This document shows positions 53,555 to 62,427 of a stretch of 64,000 bases of DNA, one piece after another. The notes beneath the pieces were generated by a model. The model had not been told where the DNA came from, made no database searches, and saw nothing but the letters and a program-made list of their open reading frames with translations. Position 1 is the stretch's first letter. Each line of letters begins with the position of its first letter. Made by a program: the position numbers and the translations under genes. Source of the DNA: Lyngbya confervoides BDU141951. Lineage in GTDB: Bacteria > Cyanobacteriota > Cyanobacteriia > Thermosynechococcales > Thermosynechococcaceae. The stretch spans positions 1 to 64,000 of the forward strand of contig NZ_JTHE03000121.1 of the NCBI RefSeq assembly GCF_000817775.3, read 5' to 3'.

Positions 53555-55375
53555 ATGACTGCGACACCTTCTGCTAACGTATCCGGGCGTCGCCAGGCCA
53601 ATGATTGGCAACTCTTTAAGAGTATTCTTCCCTACGCCTCTCCCTACCGAAATCCGGTCGGTCTGGCGGCGCTTCTGCTCATTCCCTTAGCGCTAGCGGG
53701 TGCGCTTCAACCCCTGCTGGTCGGCCAGGCGATTTCCCTGCTCAGGGGCGAGGATTCAGCCTATGATTTTTTGAAGGCGATCCCCTTGGGGACGGGGCTG
53801 AATGTCCTCAGCGGCCTTTTGCTGGTTACAGTGGTAACTCGCTTTAGTTTACAAGCGGTTCAGGGATTTTGGGTGCAAAAGGTTGGGCAGCAAATTACCG
53901 CGGATATTCGGCGAGATTTATTTGCCCATGTGCTGTCGCTCTCGGTTCGATTTTTTGACCGGACCCCGGTGGGCAAGCTCATCACGCGCTTAACCAGTGA
54001 CGTTGAGGCCTTGGGAAATGTCTTTGCCACGGGAGCAGTTGGAATTATCAGCGATATTTTTTCAATTCTCGTTATCGTGGTCACCATGTTCCTGACCCAG
54101 TGGCAGTTGGCTTTGGTGCTGGTGCTGCTGCTGATTCCCATTGCGGCGTTGATCCTCTATTTTCAGTATGAATATCGCCGGGCCAACTACAGGGCCCGGG
54201 AAGAACTGGCCGAACTCAATGCCACGCTTCAGGAAAATATGATGGGCATTAGCGTGGTGCAAATGTTTCGCCGCGAGCGCTTTAACAGTGAACTGTTCCG
54301 CCAAAGCAACCTCAACTATGTCCACGAAGTTGACCGTACCATTTTCTTTGATTCGGCGGTATCTGCAACCCTAGAGTGGGTTGCCTTTGCAGCCATCGCT
54401 GGCATTCTGTGGTTCGGAGGGAAAGGCCTGCTCAATGAAACGCTGACTCTGGGAACGCTCTCCACCTTCATTTTGTTTGCGCAACGACTCTTTAATCCTC
54501 TGCAGCAGCTGGCTGAAAAATTCACCTCGATTCAAGCCGGTCTGACGGCTATCGAGCGGATTTACGATTTGCTAAGCGAACCGGTAGAAATTCGAGATGC
54601 CCCAGAAACGCAAACCCTGAGCACTGATGAAGCGGATCACCTCGGTGAGATTCAATTCCAAAACGTCTGGTTTGCCTACAAGGATGATGACTATGTGCTG
54701 AGGGATCTCTCGTTTACCCTGCGGCCTGGGGAGAAGGTGGCGATTGTGGGGCCGACCGGTGCTGGAAAAAGCTCGATTATTCGTCTTTTATGCCGTCTAT
54801 ATGAACCGTCTCAAGGTCGAATTATCGTGGATGGCGTGGATGTGCGAAACCTCTCTCAATCTGAGCTGCGTCGTCATGTAGGGGTTATCTTGCAAAATGG
54901 ATTTCTGTTTGCGGGCGATGTTAAAAGCAACATTGCGCTGGGAGAGTCCTATTGTCTCTCGCAAATCCAGGAGGCGGCAGAGCGGGTAAACGTGGATGGA
55001 TTTATTCGCGAACTGCCGGAAGGGTACGATACGCAGCTGCGACAGCGAGGAACCAATCTGTCGGCAGGGCAGAAGCAGCTTCTGGCCTTTGCCCGAGCCT
55101 CGATCCGAAATCCTAACATTTTGGTACTGGATGAGGCTACGGCCAATTTAGATGTGGGAACCGAGGTGGTGATCCAAGACGCCTTAGAAAAGCTTTTGGC
55201 GCAGCGAACGGCTATTATCATTGCCCATCGCCTCTCCACGATTCGGAATGTGGACCGTATTTTAGTCCTCAAGCAAGGGGAATTGGTGGAGCAGGGAACC
55301 CATCGGCAGCTGTTGCAGCAAGAGGGCGTCTATGCGAGCCTCTATCGTCTCCAAACGCTGGGGGTTGCGGGTTAG
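53555..55375 (+). CDS. ABC exporter, fused permease and ATPase (MsbA-like)
   Basis: The 606-residue half-transporter has six membrane helices in an ABC type-1 exporter domain (about 20-330) and an ATPase domain (about 350-600). Walker A is 'IVGPTGAGKSSIIRLL', the signature 'NLSAGQKQLLAFARA' and Walker B 'ILVLDEATANLD', with 'IIIAHRLSTIRNVDRILVL'. The Q-loop is 'VILQNGFLFAGDVKSNI'. Substrate unknown; lipid or drug export are the usual roles. It would work as a dimer. It overlaps the MMADHC-like gene by four bases, convergently. Confidence 0.9.
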   Translation: MTATPSANVSGRRQANDWQLFKSILPYASPYRNPVGLAALLLIPLALAGALQPLLVGQAISLLRGEDSAYDFLKAIPLGTGLNVLSGLLLVTVVTRFSLQAVQGFWVQKVGQQITADIRRDLFAHVLSLSVRFFDRTPVGKLITRLTSDVEALGNVFATGAVGIISDIFSILVIVVTMFLTQWQLALVLVLLLIPIAALILYFQYEYRRANYRAREELAELNATLQENMMGISVVQMFRRERFNSELFRQSNLNYVHEVDRTIFFDSAVSATLEWVAFAAIAGILWFGGKGLLNETLTLGTLSTFILFAQRLFNPLQQLAEKFTSIQAGLTAIERIYDLLSEPVEIRDAPETQTLSTDEADHLGEIQFQNVWFAYKDDDYVLRDLSFTLRPGEKVAIVGPTGAGKSSIIRLLCRLYEPSQGRIIVDGVDVRNLSQSELRRHVGVILQNGFLFAGDVKSNIALGESYCLSQIQEAAERVNVDGFIRELPEGYDTQLRQRGTNLSAGQKQLLAFARASIRNPNILVLDEATANLDVGTEVVIQDALEKLLAQRTAIIIAHRLSTIRNVDRILVLKQGELVEQGTHRQLLQQEGVYASLYRLQTLGVAG

Positions 55376-55923
55376 GACGGAGAGGGAGGCGAGTCCGATG
55401 GAAATGGGTTTTGGGGAAAACCGCTGGACGATAAATTAATCCAAAGCTGCGGCGATCGCAGACAGGCCATGAGTCTGGTCAGGATCGGAGGAGAAGCCGA
55501 GGTGACCAAGGTGGAGGGAAATACATGGGTGCCCCAAGCGGGGTGGCACAGAAGCTTGCACTCCCCTTGGGCCTGGACGGGAAAGTGCAGCAGCTGTTGG
55601 GCTAGGGCCACATCATCCAGGAGTTGGAGGCCCGCCGGCGATCGCACTGGGGTGCCAAATTTGGGGTCAAAATAGTCTACCCAGTAGCCCAGACCCTCCA
55701 GGGCCGTGGACCATTGTTCTGCCTGCGTCAGAAAATTTTGACGCAGGATTGCTTTGTGCTGCTCTGTGTTCGCTGTGCGATCGCACAGCGAAACGGGACT
55801 GTATTGCAAATATAAAGCCAAGGCCTGTACCGGAACGGACCAGCTTGGCAGAATTTGCCGCCAATGCTGTTGCAGAAAGGCCGTCGGAGAATGAATGGAA
55901 ATTTGCGGCAGAAATGGAGCCAA
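55372..55923 (-). CDS. MMADHC-like protein (cobalamin trafficking type D homologue)
   Basis: This 183-residue protein has 'ISIHSPTAFLQQHWRQILPSWSVPVQALALYLQYSP', 'ALEGLGYWVDYFDPKFGTPVRSPAGLQLLDDVALAQQLLHFP' (conserved FDPK/RTGxP, then DDVA), and 'CHPAWGTHVFPSTLVTSASP'. These match the cyanobacterial proteins annotated as methylmalonic aciduria and homocystinuria type D homologues. In animals MMADHC directs cobalamin to its enzymes; the bacterial role is unproved. A large nested hairpin lies just upstream, at 55974-56042. Confidence 0.75.
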   Translation of the reverse strand: MAPFLPQISIHSPTAFLQQHWRQILPSWSVPVQALALYLQYSPVSLCDRTANTEQHKAILRQNFLTQAEQWSTALEGLGYWVDYFDPKFGTPVRSPAGLQLLDDVALAQQLLHFPVQAQGECKLLCHPAWGTHVFPSTLVTSASPPILTRLMACLRSPQLWINLSSSGFPQNPFPSDSPPSPS

Positions 55924-55973
55924 TTCATCGCAATTTTGGGTGCTCCTCTACGATGCCCTGAGGCTTCCGTTCC

Positions 55974-56042
55974 TGCAACCTCAGCGAGCTTGAGATTCCT
56001 GGATACCTTTTCTGGGCACCCATCCAGGTTGCTGAGGTTGCA
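55974..56042 (-). promoter_or_regulatory. Nested stem-loop upstream of the MMADHC-like gene
   Basis: TGCAACCTCAGC at 55974-55985 and its exact complement GCTGAGGTTGCA at 56031-56042 form a 12-base outer stem. A second stem, CCTGGAT (55998-56004) with ATCCAGG (56022-56028), lies inside it. On the minus strand this sits after the DUF3747/SLH gene and about 50 bases before the MMADHC-like start. There is no T-run, so it may be an RNA regulatory element as well as, or instead of, a terminator. Confidence 0.5.
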
Positions 56043-56059
56043 CTTCATTGCAATGGGGG

Positions 56060-57277
56060 CTAAGAACTCGGGCTATTGCTAGAGGACTCCAGCCGCACAC
56101 AATCTAGCATTCTCAGAGTGGCCGCCGCAGCGTAGTTGCGAAGTCCAGGCTGATTAGGGGCAAAGGCCTGTCCAGACTCGTTTAGGGGCGAGGCAACACC
56201 GCAAAAGCCAGACATTTGGGTGATCAAATCCCTTGCCCAGTGCCCGCTCGTGTCAACAAAATTTATCGGAGTGACGCTCTGGACCAGTTCTGGATCCTGT
56301 CCCTGCAGCGTTAGGGCATATTCCGAGGCGCGACGGAGAATGGCCATGAGCTCAGCGCGAGTCACCGCTTGGGTGGGGCGAAAGTTCCCGTCTTCGTATC
56401 CACTGACAATGTTGTTCTCCTTGGCGTAGGCAATTTTTGCCGCACTCCAGCGAGAACTGTCCACGTCGGGGTAAGGACCGCGTTGGACCTGACTCGGAAT
56501 GTTGAGCCTGGTATCCGGCAGGGTCTTGATCGCTTCCAAAATCATGGATACAATCTGCTCCCGTGTTAGCGCGGTTCTAGGGCGAAAAGTATTGTCCTCA
56601 AAGCCTTTGATAAACTGGAGTTCCACGGCTTTGCGAATTTCTTCTAGATAGAGATCGCCTGCCACATCTTGGAACGGGAGATCCCCAATCACCGTAACGG
56701 GTGGAGTTTCACCCACTTGATCAAGCGAATCAGCCACTAGATAAACATGACCGAGAACCTTGTCTTCATAGGTGCGCTTTGCAAAGCGCCAGCCCGAATT
56801 TAGGACAATCTTGGCAAAACCTGTGGTGCTGCCGTTCGCGCTCCCAATTTCAATCTCTGGGGTCGTGGTATTATCAGGGGCGCCCACCAGAACCAGGTTA
56901 CCATCCCGATCACGAATTCGCAGACGATACCGTAACCCCAAATCCTGTTCACCAACGCGGATAGAATAACCGTTGGCGTCGACGCTGCGACCACAGATCC
57001 CGGCGAAATTAAAGGTGCTCAGCAGGGGATCAATCATCACTGGATTGCTGCCGCTTTCTTCCCAGCAGGGGCGTTCATCGGACTGCTGCTCAATAATTAA
57101 CAGCTGGTGCTTGTCTCCACTCCCGATGGGTGCTGCGACTGCTACAAACTTACTCTGGTCAACTTCACTGGATCCAAAGGTTGCAGCGTGACTTGCCTGA
57201 AACGGCAGGAACACTTGAAGGCTTGAAAGAGCTGCGATCGCAGAATATACGAGGGGACGCACAATTTGTTTTTTCAT
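56060..57277 (-). CDS. DUF3747 protein with S-layer homology (SLH) domains
   Basis: From the ATG at 57277 the protein has 405 residues. A signal peptide covers about 1-32 ('LVYSAIAALSSLQVFLPFQASHA'). The DUF3747 part follows ('ATFGSSEVDQSKFVAVAAPIG', 'LLIIEQQSDERPCWEESG', 'GYSIRVGEQDLGLRYRLRI'). Then come three SLH repeats: 'FQDVAGDLYLEEIRKAVELQFIKGFEDNTFRPRTALTREQ', 'YPDVDSSRWSAAKIAYAKENNIVSGYEDGNFRPTQAVTRAE', and a partial third. SLH domains bind the peptidoglycan-linked polymer, so the protein is probably on the outer side of the wall. The last 30 residues have two Cys. Confidence 0.85.
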   Translation of the reverse strand: MKKQIVRPLVYSAIAALSSLQVFLPFQASHAATFGSSEVDQSKFVAVAAPIGSGDKHQLLIIEQQSDERPCWEESGSNPVMIDPLLSTFNFAGICGRSVDANGYSIRVGEQDLGLRYRLRIRDRDGNLVLVGAPDNTTTPEIEIGSANGSTTGFAKIVLNSGWRFAKRTYEDKVLGHVYLVADSLDQVGETPPVTVIGDLPFQDVAGDLYLEEIRKAVELQFIKGFEDNTFRPRTALTREQIVSMILEAIKTLPDTRLNIPSQVQRGPYPDVDSSRWSAAKIAYAKENNIVSGYEDGNFRPTQAVTRAELMAILRRASEYALTLQGQDPELVQSVTPINFVDTSGHWARDLITQMSGFCGVASPLNESGQAFAPNQPGLRNYAAAATLRMLDCVRLESSSNSPSS

Positions 57278-58102
57278 ATGCAATGGTTGAATCATTTCAC
57301 AACATGAGGCAAAGACTGAGGACCTGGAGCAACAGGCCCCTCATCACTGAATGCCATAGACCCCGCGGTCAATCCCTAGAGCCTCAAAATCCGCTGATTT
57401 TGTCCCCCAGCTCCAGCACATTAACCGTCTGCTGCCCCTAAAGCAACAGACCTCGACCCGATAAAAATGACCTAGGCTGACCTGAGATTTGTGGTGGATG
57501 GAGTACCGATCCGTCCACGCTTAGGGTCCAAGGACGCATAGAGCGCTCTCTAGAGTTCCCTGAAAGTGGAAATTCCGCTCATCGTTTCAGAATGTATCTC
57601 AGCAGTGAACAGCACTTGCACAGGCCCGTTACTAGCGGTTGAGGGCAATCTATCGTGAACGGCGCCTTAGGAAAGCAGTCTTTCAAAAACCTTTACGATC
57701 TTGGGGCAAATCTGCTACTTTATTCTCCAGAAAAAAATAATAATCTCTAACATCAGCGTTGCCAGCCAAAAACTCTGCGTCTATTTCTCTCTAGAAGTAA
57801 TTTTCAGAGGGAAGGGGCTCTTGATGGGCAAGAAATTTTGGTAAGCTGAGGAGCAACTTTCGTCGCGCCAAAATACAGGTTATTTTTTCACGGTTCTGCA
57901 TCCAAACCATCGGTTGGGAGATTGAGTTAAGGATTGTTAGAGTCCTTAGGGCGATCAAAGGGCGATCCACCCTTGAAGGGTCCAATGTCAAGGAGTAGGC
58001 GTCAAGAAGCAGAGCTGGGTTCTAGAAATGAGTCAAAAACGTGCGGGGTGCGGCGATTGAGAGGGAAAGTTTACGCCCACTTTTACGGATAAATTATTAG
58101 AA
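57278..58102. other. Long non-coding region before the guanidine-hydrolase operon
   Basis: This 825-base gap lies between divergent genes. It should hold the promoters of the SLH gene and of the gdmH operon. No convincing frame, tRNA or terminator is visible. I looked for the ykkC guanidine-I core (CTAGGGTTCCG and GGGATAAAAGCC), paired ACGR loops of guanidine-II and the guanidine-III core and found no clear match. AT-rich stretches occur at 57715-57755 and 57880-57895. Confidence 0.5.
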
Positions 58103-59296
58103 ATGACGGAAGATTCTGTATTTCAGCCCCCCGAAGATTCTGACATTCGTCAAACTCAAGCCCAACAGGCCTTAGAGCGCGAAGCCCAGCTGTCGTTGAC
58201 CGGATGGCAGCAAGAAGTCAGCCGAGGCCTTGAATATGGCTTGGAGGCGGCTGAGAGCATTCGCGATCGCACCATTCCCACCTTCTCGCGGGGGGAACTC
58301 CCACACTTTGCGGGCATCAATACCTTTCTCAAAGCGCCCTACCTAGAAGATGTCCGCCGGGTCGGCGACTACGATATCGCGGTGGTGGGCGTTCCCCATG
58401 ATTCGGGAACAACCTACCGTCCGGGCACCCGATTTGGTCCCCAAGGAATCCGGCGAATTTCCGCCCTGTATACCCCCTACAACTTTGAAACGGGCATTGA
58501 TCTGCGCGAGCAAATTACCCTGTGCGATGTGGGAGATATTTTCACAATTCCTGCAAACAACGAAAAATCCTTTGACCAAATTTCCAAGGGCATTGCCCAT
58601 ATCTTCAGCTCAGGGGCCTTTCCGATTATTTTGGGAGGCGATCACTCCATTGGATTTCCGACCGTTCGGGGGGTTTGTCGCCATCTAGGGGATAAAAAAG
58701 TCGGAATTATCCACTTTGATCGCCATGTGGATACCCAGGAAACCGATCTCGATGAGCGCATGCATACCTGCCCTTGGTTCCATGCCACCCATATGAAAAA
58801 TGCGCCGGCCCAAAATCTGGTGCAGTTGGGAATTGGCGGTTGGCAGGTGCCTCGCCAGGGGGTCAAGGTTTGCCGGGAACGGGCCACCAACATTCTCACG
58901 GTTACCGACATCACGGAAATGGGCCTGGATGCGGCGGTGGATTACGCCCTAGAGCGCGCCCTAGATGGTACAGACTGCGTCTACGTCAGCTTTGATATTG
59001 ACTGTATTGATGCTGGATTTGTCCCAGGCACCGGCTGGCCAGAACCGGGTGGACTGTTGCCCCGCGAGGCGCTGTACTTGCTCAACAAAATCATTCGCAA
59101 TGCACCGGTGTGCGGGTTGGAAGTGGTGGAGGTGTCTCCTCCCTACGACATTAGCGATATGACCGCCCTAATGGCTACCCGCGTAATTTGTGATGCCATG
59201 GCCAGCTTAGTGCTTTCTGGACAGCTTCCCCGCACCCAAAGGCCAGGCTATCTCCATGCAGAGGCAAATCTTGAGGTTGGAGCGGACTGGGAGTAG
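58103..59296 (+). CDS. gdmH: Ureohydrolase family enzyme, probable nickel-dependent guanidine hydrolase GdmH
   Basis: GdmH splits guanidine into urea and ammonia. The 397-residue protein has the arginase/agmatinase metal sites: His181 in 'GGDHSIGFP', Asp206, His208 and Asp210 in 'HFDRHVDTQ', and Asp298 and Asp300 in 'SFDIDCIDAGFVPGTGWPEPGG'. Agmatinases usually read HFDAHxD, so Arg207 is distinctive. The N-terminus has about 90 extra residues, giving the length of Synechocystis Sll1077, which was shown to be a Ni-dependent guanidine hydrolase. The following hypA, hypB and ABC genes reproduce that locus. Older annotation would be agmatinase (speB). Confidence 0.85.
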   Translation: MTEDSVFQPPEDSDIRQTQAQQALEREAQLSLTGWQQEVSRGLEYGLEAAESIRDRTIPTFSRGELPHFAGINTFLKAPYLEDVRRVGDYDIAVVGVPHDSGTTYRPGTRFGPQGIRRISALYTPYNFETGIDLREQITLCDVGDIFTIPANNEKSFDQISKGIAHIFSSGAFPIILGGDHSIGFPTVRGVCRHLGDKKVGIIHFDRHVDTQETDLDERMHTCPWFHATHMKNAPAQNLVQLGIGGWQVPRQGVKVCRERATNILTVTDITEMGLDAAVDYALERALDGTDCVYVSFDIDCIDAGFVPGTGWPEPGGLLPREALYLLNKIIRNAPVCGLEVVEVSPPYDISDMTALMATRVICDAMASLVLSGQLPRTQRPGYLHAEANLEVGADWE

Positions 59297-59299
59297 GTC

Positions 59300-59674
59300 A
59301 TGCATGAAACCGATATGACCCAAGCCTTAATTTTGACGGTGAAGGATTGGTGGGACAGCCAACCTGAGCGCCCTCGGATTTCTAAGGTGCATCTGGTGGT
59401 CGGGCAGTTCACCTGTGTGGAACCCGCTAGCCTGCAGTTTGCATTTCAGGCCCAAACCCGTAAGACGTTTTTAGACGGAGCGCAGCTCGTGATTCGAGAG
59501 ACGCCCCTGATCGCCCATTGTCATCACTGTCAGCAGGACTACCACCCAGTGATGGGATTGCAATATGCCTGTCCCCAATGTGCGGCGCCCATGGAGGAAA
59601 TTCGCTCAGGGCGGGAGTTGAAAGTTGATCGCATTGAATACGCTAACCAGGAGAGCCATGCACCAAACTGCTGA
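59300..59674 (+). CDS. hypA: HypA-type nickel chaperone
   Basis: HypA delivers Ni2+. The 124-residue protein starts '[11 protein letters not shown]'; the Met-His-Glu N-terminus is the nickel-binding site and fixes the start at 59300. The zinc site is '[25 protein letters not shown]' with two CxxC pairs. It begins three bases after the gdmH stop and overlaps hypB by 17 bases. In this setting it most likely loads nickel into GdmH, not hydrogenase; in Synechocystis the equivalent pair is needed for guanidine hydrolase activity. Confidence 0.92.
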   Translation: MHETDMTQALILTVKDWWDSQPERPRISKVHLVVGQFTCVEPASLQFAFQAQTRKTFLDGAQLVIRETPLIAHCHHCQQDYHPVMGLQYACPQCAAPMEEIRSGRELKVDRIEYANQESHAPNC

Positions 59675-60335
59675 TGCGGCGATCGGCATGAACCTGCTGC
59701 ACGCCAACCAGGAAGGGGCCAGCCATAATCAAGCCCACTTTGATGCCTGGGGCGTGACCTGCTTCAACGTGATGAGCAGTCCAGGCGCCGGCAAAACCGT
59801 CTTGCTGGAGAAGACTCTAGCTCAACTGAGGTCTGAAATTGCGATCGCCGTGATTGAAGGAGATATGACCACAGAGCTGGATGCCGATCGGCTGCGCCAG
59901 TACGATGTGCCGGTCATTGCCATCAATACCGGACGCGCCTGCCATTTAGATGCCCGCATGGTAGCCGGAGGAATCCACCGCCTCGCGACGGACTACGACC
60001 CCACGCAATTTGACCTGGTCCTGGTTGAAAACGTTGGCAATCTGGTTTGTCCGGCAGAATTTGAGGTGGGAGAACATGCAAAGGTTGCGCTGCTAAGCGT
60101 GACTGAAGGGGAAGACAAACCGCTGAAGTACCCGGTCATGTTTCAAGAAGCCGACTGTCTCTTGATTACCAAGACCGACTTGGTGCCCTACCTAGAGATT
60201 GATGTACATCGCATCATCTCCCATGTTCGCCAGTTGAACCCGAGCGCAGCCATTATTCCTGTATCAGCGCGCACAGGAGAGGGGTTAGAGACTTGGTTCA
60301 ATTGGGTTAAAGCATCTCTACGGGGTAGGGCTTAA
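59658..60335 (+). CDS. hypB: HypB-type nickel-insertion GTPase
   Basis: From the ATG at 59658 the protein has 225 residues. GTPase motifs: P-loop '[19 protein letters not shown]', '[16 protein letters not shown]', the metal region '[14 protein letters not shown]' (Cys-His), '[19 protein letters not shown]', and '[11 protein letters not shown]' (base recognition). It lacks the N-terminal CxxCGC nickel site and the long His tail found in some HypB. It works with HypA to insert nickel. No hydrogenase genes lie nearby, which supports dedication to GdmH. Confidence 0.92.
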   Translation: MHQTADAAIGMNLLHANQEGASHNQAHFDAWGVTCFNVMSSPGAGKTVLLEKTLAQLRSEIAIAVIEGDMTTELDADRLRQYDVPVIAINTGRACHLDARMVAGGIHRLATDYDPTQFDLVLVENVGNLVCPAEFEVGEHAKVALLSVTEGEDKPLKYPVMFQEADCLLITKTDLVPYLEIDVHRIISHVRQLNPSAAIIPVSARTGEGLETWFNWVKASLRGRA

Positions 60336-60401
60336 GGCCCCTGTGGCTTGGATCGGGCTGGCGGACTTCCCCTTGGGGGCTGATTGTGATTGGAGAGTGA
60401 C

Positions 60402-61436
60402 ATGAAACGGCGACGGTTTTTTTCATTGGCCGCAAGTATTTTCTTAACAGTGGTTTTAGTTGCAAGCTGTTCCCAGGCACCGAATGCCCCGGAATCTGAT
60501 CTGGGGCCTGCAATTAAAATTGGCTACAGCAACTGGGCGGGCTGGTGGCCCTGGGCGGTGGCCGAAGAAGAAAAACTGTTTGAGAAAAATGGAGTCAACG
60601 TTGAGTTAAAGTGGTTCGACGGTTATGTAGAGTCAATGGAAGCCTTTGCCACCGGTCAGCTTGACGGCAATTCCCAGACCCTCAACGATACGGTGTCCTT
60701 CGCCGCTGGCGCACCCAACGGCGAAGTCGTGGTGCTGGTCAACGATAACTCCGAGGGCAATGACAAGATTATTGTCTCCCAGGACATTCAAACCATTCAA
60801 GATCTCAAAGGGAAAAAGGTTGCCGTTGAGGAAGGGGTTGTGGATGACTTTTTGCTGAGTTTGGCCCTTGAGCAAGCGGGGATGAAGCGGTCAGATGTGG
60901 AAATTGTTCCGTTAGAAACGGGAAAGGCCGCGGCTGCCTTTGCGGCTGGACAAGTGGATGCCACAGGCGTATTTCCTCCCTTTTGGCTGACGGCCTTAGA
61001 GCGGGAAGGGAGCAAAGAACTGGTCAGCTCTAAGGAATTTCCAGGCGCCATTCCAGATTTGCTCGTGGTTAGCCAAACCTTGATTGACCAGCAGCCAGAG
61101 AAGGTGCAAGCGCTGGTGAATACCTGGTACGACACCTTAGAATTTATTGAGCAAAATCCTGAGAAATCGGATGAAATTATGGCCAAGCGTGCGGGAGTGA
61201 GCACGGAAGACTTTCAGAAATTTAAGGACGGTACGCGCATTTTTACCATTGAAGAGAACCTAGAGGCCTTTTCCCCCGGCGACAACATGAAGCATATGCC
61301 CTTTGCCGCCAGGAAAATGGCTGACTTTATGGTCAGCGTTGGCTTGATGAAGCAAGAAGATATTCCAGATTTTGAAAAGCTCTTTGACGATCGCTTTGTG
61401 AAAGCTTACGCTGCTGAAAATGCGTCTGCGTCTTAG
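60402..61436 (+). CDS. ABC transporter substrate-binding lipoprotein (nitrate/sulfonate/taurine type), likely guanidine uptake
   Basis: From the ATG at 60402 the protein has 344 residues. The lipoprotein signal is 'FFSLAASIFLTVVLVASCSQ', with the lipidated Cys near residue 23. The mature protein has the NMT1/SsuA fold: 'KIGYSNWAGWWPWAVAEEEKLFEKNGVNVEL', 'FATGQLDGNSQTL', 'DLKGKKVAVEEGVVDDFLLSLALEQAGM'. By position in the operon it should bind guanidine or a related compound; this is inferred from the Synechocystis locus, not shown by residues. The upstream TTG or GTG choices add only four residues. Confidence 0.88.
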   Translation: MKRRRFFSLAASIFLTVVLVASCSQAPNAPESDLGPAIKIGYSNWAGWWPWAVAEEEKLFEKNGVNVELKWFDGYVESMEAFATGQLDGNSQTLNDTVSFAAGAPNGEVVVLVNDNSEGNDKIIVSQDIQTIQDLKGKKVAVEEGVVDDFLLSLALEQAGMKRSDVEIVPLETGKAAAAFAAGQVDATGVFPPFWLTALEREGSKELVSSKEFPGAIPDLLVVSQTLIDQQPEKVQALVNTWYDTLEFIEQNPEKSDEIMAKRAGVSTEDFQKFKDGTRIFTIEENLEAFSPGDNMKHMPFAARKMADFMVSVGLMKQEDIPDFEKLFDDRFVKAYAAENASAS

Positions 61437-61540
61437 ATGAATGACGATGAACAACATGGGGGCACGGGGTATTTTCTCTTCCAAGGAAAGCTTCTGCCCA
61501 CTGCGTTATTGGCTGCCTATCCTATTTTGAGCTTGGCTAT

Positions 61541-62395
61541 ATGACTCCGATAATTTCCTCTCCAACGGTACCGGCTTCTCCGCGAGGCATGAAGCGCAAT
61601 GGCCTGGCACCCACTGTATTCTGGCGAATGACGGAGGATATCCCGCGATCGCTGCAGGGGCTACTGGTGGTTCTATCGGTGGCGGTTCCCCTGGCTCTTT
61701 GGTGGGGGTTGGCCGCAACGGGGTGGATCCACCCGAAATTTTTGCCTTCTCCCATTGACGTGGCTCAGGCTCTAACTTCACTCTTCGCCGAAGGGGTACT
61801 CTGGACCGATGCCTGGGCCAGTATTTACCGCGTGAGTCTGGGATTCCTCTTGGCGGCGGTGATCTCGGTACCCTTGGGAATCATGATGGGCACCTTTTCC
61901 AGTGTGCGCGCCTTGAGCGAACCGATTATCGGGATTGTACGCTATATGCCCGCGCCGGCTTTTATCCCCCTGCTGATTATTTACCTGGGACTGGATGAAG
62001 CCCCTAAAATTGCGCTGATTTTCATCGGGACAGTCTTTTTCAACGTTTTGATGATTATGGATGCGGTGAAGTTTGTGCCGAAGGAGCTTCTGGAGACGGG
62101 CTTTACGCTAGGAGGAAGCCGTCGGCAGGTTTTGATGCAGGTGATTACCCCCTACGTGGTGCCCAATATTTTAGACGCCTTTCGAGTGAATATGGCGGCC
62201 TCTTGGAACCTAGTGGTGGTGGCGGAATTAGTGGCCGCTAATGAGGGACTGGGCAAGCGCATTGAGCTGGCCCAGCGCTTTTTTCGGACGGATGAGATTT
62301 TTGCCTGTCTCATCGTCCTGGGGTTGATTGGATTTGCCATTGATTTAGGCTTCCGGGTTCTGCTACGGACGACCTGTCGCTGGGCGGTTGAATAG
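61541..62395 (+). CDS. ABC transporter permease
   Basis: The 284-residue protein has six membrane helices and the family EAA loop 'LETGFTLGGSRRQVLMQVITPYVVPNIL'. It has 'TGWIHPKFLPSPIDVAQALTSLF' before the transmembrane core, as in the SsuC/TauC/NtrB group. About 40 N-terminal residues before the first helix are variable, so a start at 61589 (MKRNGLAP) is possible. Third component-order gene of the operon after the binding protein. Confidence 0.9.
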   Translation: MTPIISSPTVPASPRGMKRNGLAPTVFWRMTEDIPRSLQGLLVVLSVAVPLALWWGLAATGWIHPKFLPSPIDVAQALTSLFAEGVLWTDAWASIYRVSLGFLLAAVISVPLGIMMGTFSSVRALSEPIIGIVRYMPAPAFIPLLIIYLGLDEAPKIALIFIGTVFFNVLMIMDAVKFVPKELLETGFTLGGSRRQVLMQVITPYVVPNILDAFRVNMAASWNLVVVAELVAANEGLGKRIELAQRFFRTDEIFACLIVLGLIGFAIDLGFRVLLRTTCRWAVE

Positions 62396-62427
62396 ATGAA
62401 ATCCGTCATCATGGAGGGACCCTTGAT

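Noticed and set aside
57549-57590. TCTAGAGTTCC resembling the start of a guanidine-I (ykkC) aptamer
   Set aside because: The second conserved block (GGTCCGAGAG and GGGATAAAAGCC) is missing downstream, so the match covers only one short element.
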